From the NCBI GenBank assembly GCA_018667995.1, contig JABIQT010000674.1:1-7406 (forward strand): DNA of 7,406 bases, read 5' to 3'. Position numbers and translations under genes: made by a program. The DNA is from Candidatus Latescibacterota bacterium (GTDB lineage Bacteria; JAAXHH01; JABIQT01). Positions 6,329-7,406 of the stretch are shown piece after piece. Under the pieces are notes generated by a model. The model did not search any database. It had not been told where the DNA came from and saw only the letters and a program-made list of their open reading frames with translations. Each line of letters opens with the position of its first letter. Position 1 is the stretch's first letter.

Positions 6329-7165
6329 TTAGGCAGTTTTCTCAATCTTTATATCCGTCATATGGATCATATTGAGAGGCCGTTGTTGATTCTGGCGGCT
6401 TAGCCACCTTATACCGATTACAAGAATGGCCGCGCCCACTAAAGCTGCTGGTAGCGATGCCTCCTCGATACGAACGACCCAACTTGATAACTGCCATCGT
6501 TCTGAATTAGCGATCAGCAGTGATAGTCCGTTGTTTATGGCGTGTATAATGATGCCTGGGTAAATGCTGTCGGAAAAATAAGCCACGATCCCCAGGACAA
6601 ATCCGGCACACAGAATTGATAGAAGCCACCATGGGTTAAAGTGTACGATGCCGAATAGCAGACTGGATATGAAAATAGCTCCCCATCTGTTCTTGTGTCG
6701 CTCTAGGGCGGTCTGCAGAAATCCGCGAAAAAAGATCTCCTCGCAGACCGCGGCTGACAGTACCAACCCGACGAATATCACGATCAGATCGGACTCGTCG
6801 TCTGGAACCAGTATGGTCTCCAACTGCAGCCTCAAAGTTTCGGGCATGGGGGCAATGGGGCCAATAAATGAATCAAGGGCTCCGACCACTGCGGAAAGTG
6901 ATATCCCGAGAAACGCGCTGACTGCCGCCGCTCTCCAACTCACGGGATGTAATCTAAGCGCTCGACGAACAGGAATGCCCGATCGAAGGAGAAATACCAG
7001 TGCGGGGACCAGTATGGCAAGTTCGGCAATCGCCATGACAGAAACGCCCAAGGAATCGGCGCCCAATGATGCTATGAGGACGAATCCGACAACTGTCAGT
7101 GCCGTTATGTACCAGATATCAGCTATCCTGATCTCGTGCGATGGAGTGTCATCTATTTCCGTCAC
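6329..7165 (-). CDS. CPBP-family (Rce1/Abi-like) intramembrane protease homologue
   Basis: This 278-residue polytopic membrane protein has about eight hydrophobic segments (roughly 20-35, 40-60, 80-97, 127-141, 161-176, 181-197, 205-219, 238-255). It carries the CPBP motifs: EEIFFR with E142, E143 and R147; F171-x-x-x-H175 in FGIVHFNPW; and H208-AIN-N212. In Rce1 and related proteins these glutamates and histidines form the glutamate-protease centre, so catalysis is plausible. Bacterial members act in varied roles, including bacteriocin self-immunity and membrane-protein processing, and the substrate here cannot be told. The frame extends to a GTG at 7183, but GTG 7165 is the better start: AAAGGAG lies five bases upstream and it overlaps the preceding stop as GTGA, a translational-coupling arrangement. 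nnr follows after about 60 nt. Confidence 0.9.
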   Translation of the reverse strand: MTEIDDTPSHEIRIADIWYITALTVVGFVLIASLGADSLGVSVMAIAELAILVPALVFLLRSGIPVRRALRLHPVSWRAAAVSAFLGISLSAVVGALDSFIGPIAPMPETLRLQLETILVPDDESDLIVIFVGLVLSAAVCEEIFFRGFLQTALERHKNRWGAIFISSLLFGIVHFNPWWLLSILCAGFVLGIVAYFSDSIYPGIIIHAINNGLSLLIANSERWQLSSWVVRIEEASLPAALVGAAILVIGIRWLSRQNQQRPLNMIHMTDIKIEKTA

Positions 7166-7406
7166 GAGGACTCCTTTAGCCACGTGTCGACCTTGTTCAA
7201 TGCCATTTCGCGTGATGTGATCAGACCGGTTACCTGATCCCTCTCGATTCGTGCCAACAGCACGCCCAGGTGTGGTCCTGGCTTTAGATCAAAGTGTCTC
7301 ATCAAGTCATCTCCGGTCAGGATCCTTGGCTGGATGGATATGGACTTGTGGCGCGTGTGGAGGGAAAGCAATCGATCGACTAATTCCGTGATAGATGGGT
7401 AGGATA
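7162..7406 (-). CDS. C-terminal end of a CCA-adding enzyme / poly(A) polymerase-family protein (partial)
   Basis: The frame is open at the right edge of the window and gives the last 80 or so residues. No start is present: the TTG at 7371 sits inside the frame, which continues upstream as SYPSITELVDRL. The segment ILTGDDLMRHFDLKPGP (G, DLM, PGP), followed by G-x-LL-x-x-I-E and a final G-x-I-x-x-R-E-x-AL helix with WL, matches the C-terminal tail typical of bacterial class II tRNA nucleotidyltransferases. These add or repair the CCA end of tRNA in the cytoplasm, and many carry an HD domain. The catalytic nucleotidyltransferase and any HD domain lie outside the window, so CCA addition versus poly(A) polymerase activity cannot be told. 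Its stop overlaps the CPBP start by four bases, making it the upstream partner of that operon. Confidence 0.75.
   Translation of the reverse strand, partial: SYPSITELVDRLLSLHTRHKSISIQPRILTGDDLMRHFDLKPGPHLGVLLARIERDQVTGLITSREMALNKVDTWLKESS
7171..7177 (-). promoter_or_regulatory. Shine-Dalgarno site that sets the CPBP gene start
   Basis: AAAGGAG on the minus strand is five bases before GTG 7165 and lies inside the last codons of the upstream gene. A start at the upstream GTG 7183 would have this site inside the coding sequence. It therefore favours the shorter protein and coupled translation. Confidence 0.7.

Noticed and set aside
7162-7371. A complete 69-residue small protein starting at TTG 7371
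   Set aside because: The same frame continues without a stop to the window edge and the sequence matches the C-terminal tail of a larger enzyme family, so it is a truncated gene end rather than a small gene.

Overview
This window is a stretch of bacterial chromosome in which every supportable gene lies on the minus strand, so it reads from position 7406 down to 1. It has a moderate base composition and tight gene packing with stop/start overlaps. Start sites use ATG and GTG with recognisable Shine-Dalgarno sequences. No phage, transposon, CRISPR or RNA-gene signature is visible. A CIRCE operator at groEL implies an HrcA-type heat-shock repressor, and a secreted multi-repeat Reg_prop protein is present. 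These traits would fit an uncultured free-living lineage, perhaps in or near the FCB group or Gemmatimonadota/Latescibacterota. That placement is inference from protein feel and is weak.

Layout in transcription order. (1) 7406-3035 looks like one operon: the 3' end of a CCA-adding enzyme/poly(A) polymerase-family gene, a CPBP-family intramembrane protease homologue that starts inside the previous stop codon (GTGA), the bifunctional NAD(P)HX-repair enzyme Nnr, and a secreted beta-propeller protein whose start overlaps the nnr stop by 16 nt. (2) After a 264-nt spacer with a candidate promoter come nadC (quinolinate phosphoribosyltransferase) and birA (biotin-protein ligase without a DNA-binding domain), 14 nt apart. 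(3) A 216-nt spacer holds a well-formed promoter (TTGCAT-17-TATATT) overlapping a perfect but variant CIRCE operator, followed by groEL. The window's left edge cuts groEL after codon 283. No groES precedes it.

Functionally, nadC (de novo NAD synthesis), birA (activation of biotin enzymes such as acetyl-CoA carboxylase) and nnr (repair of damaged NAD(P)H) form a loose cofactor neighbourhood. groEL is a separately controlled stress unit. The propeller and the CPBP protein are the least predictable members. Most of the window is ordinary housekeeping DNA, and no clearly new system was found. The points most worth checking are the groEL gene lacking groES with its altered CIRCE operator, and the kinase-free 12-repeat propeller tied to nnr.
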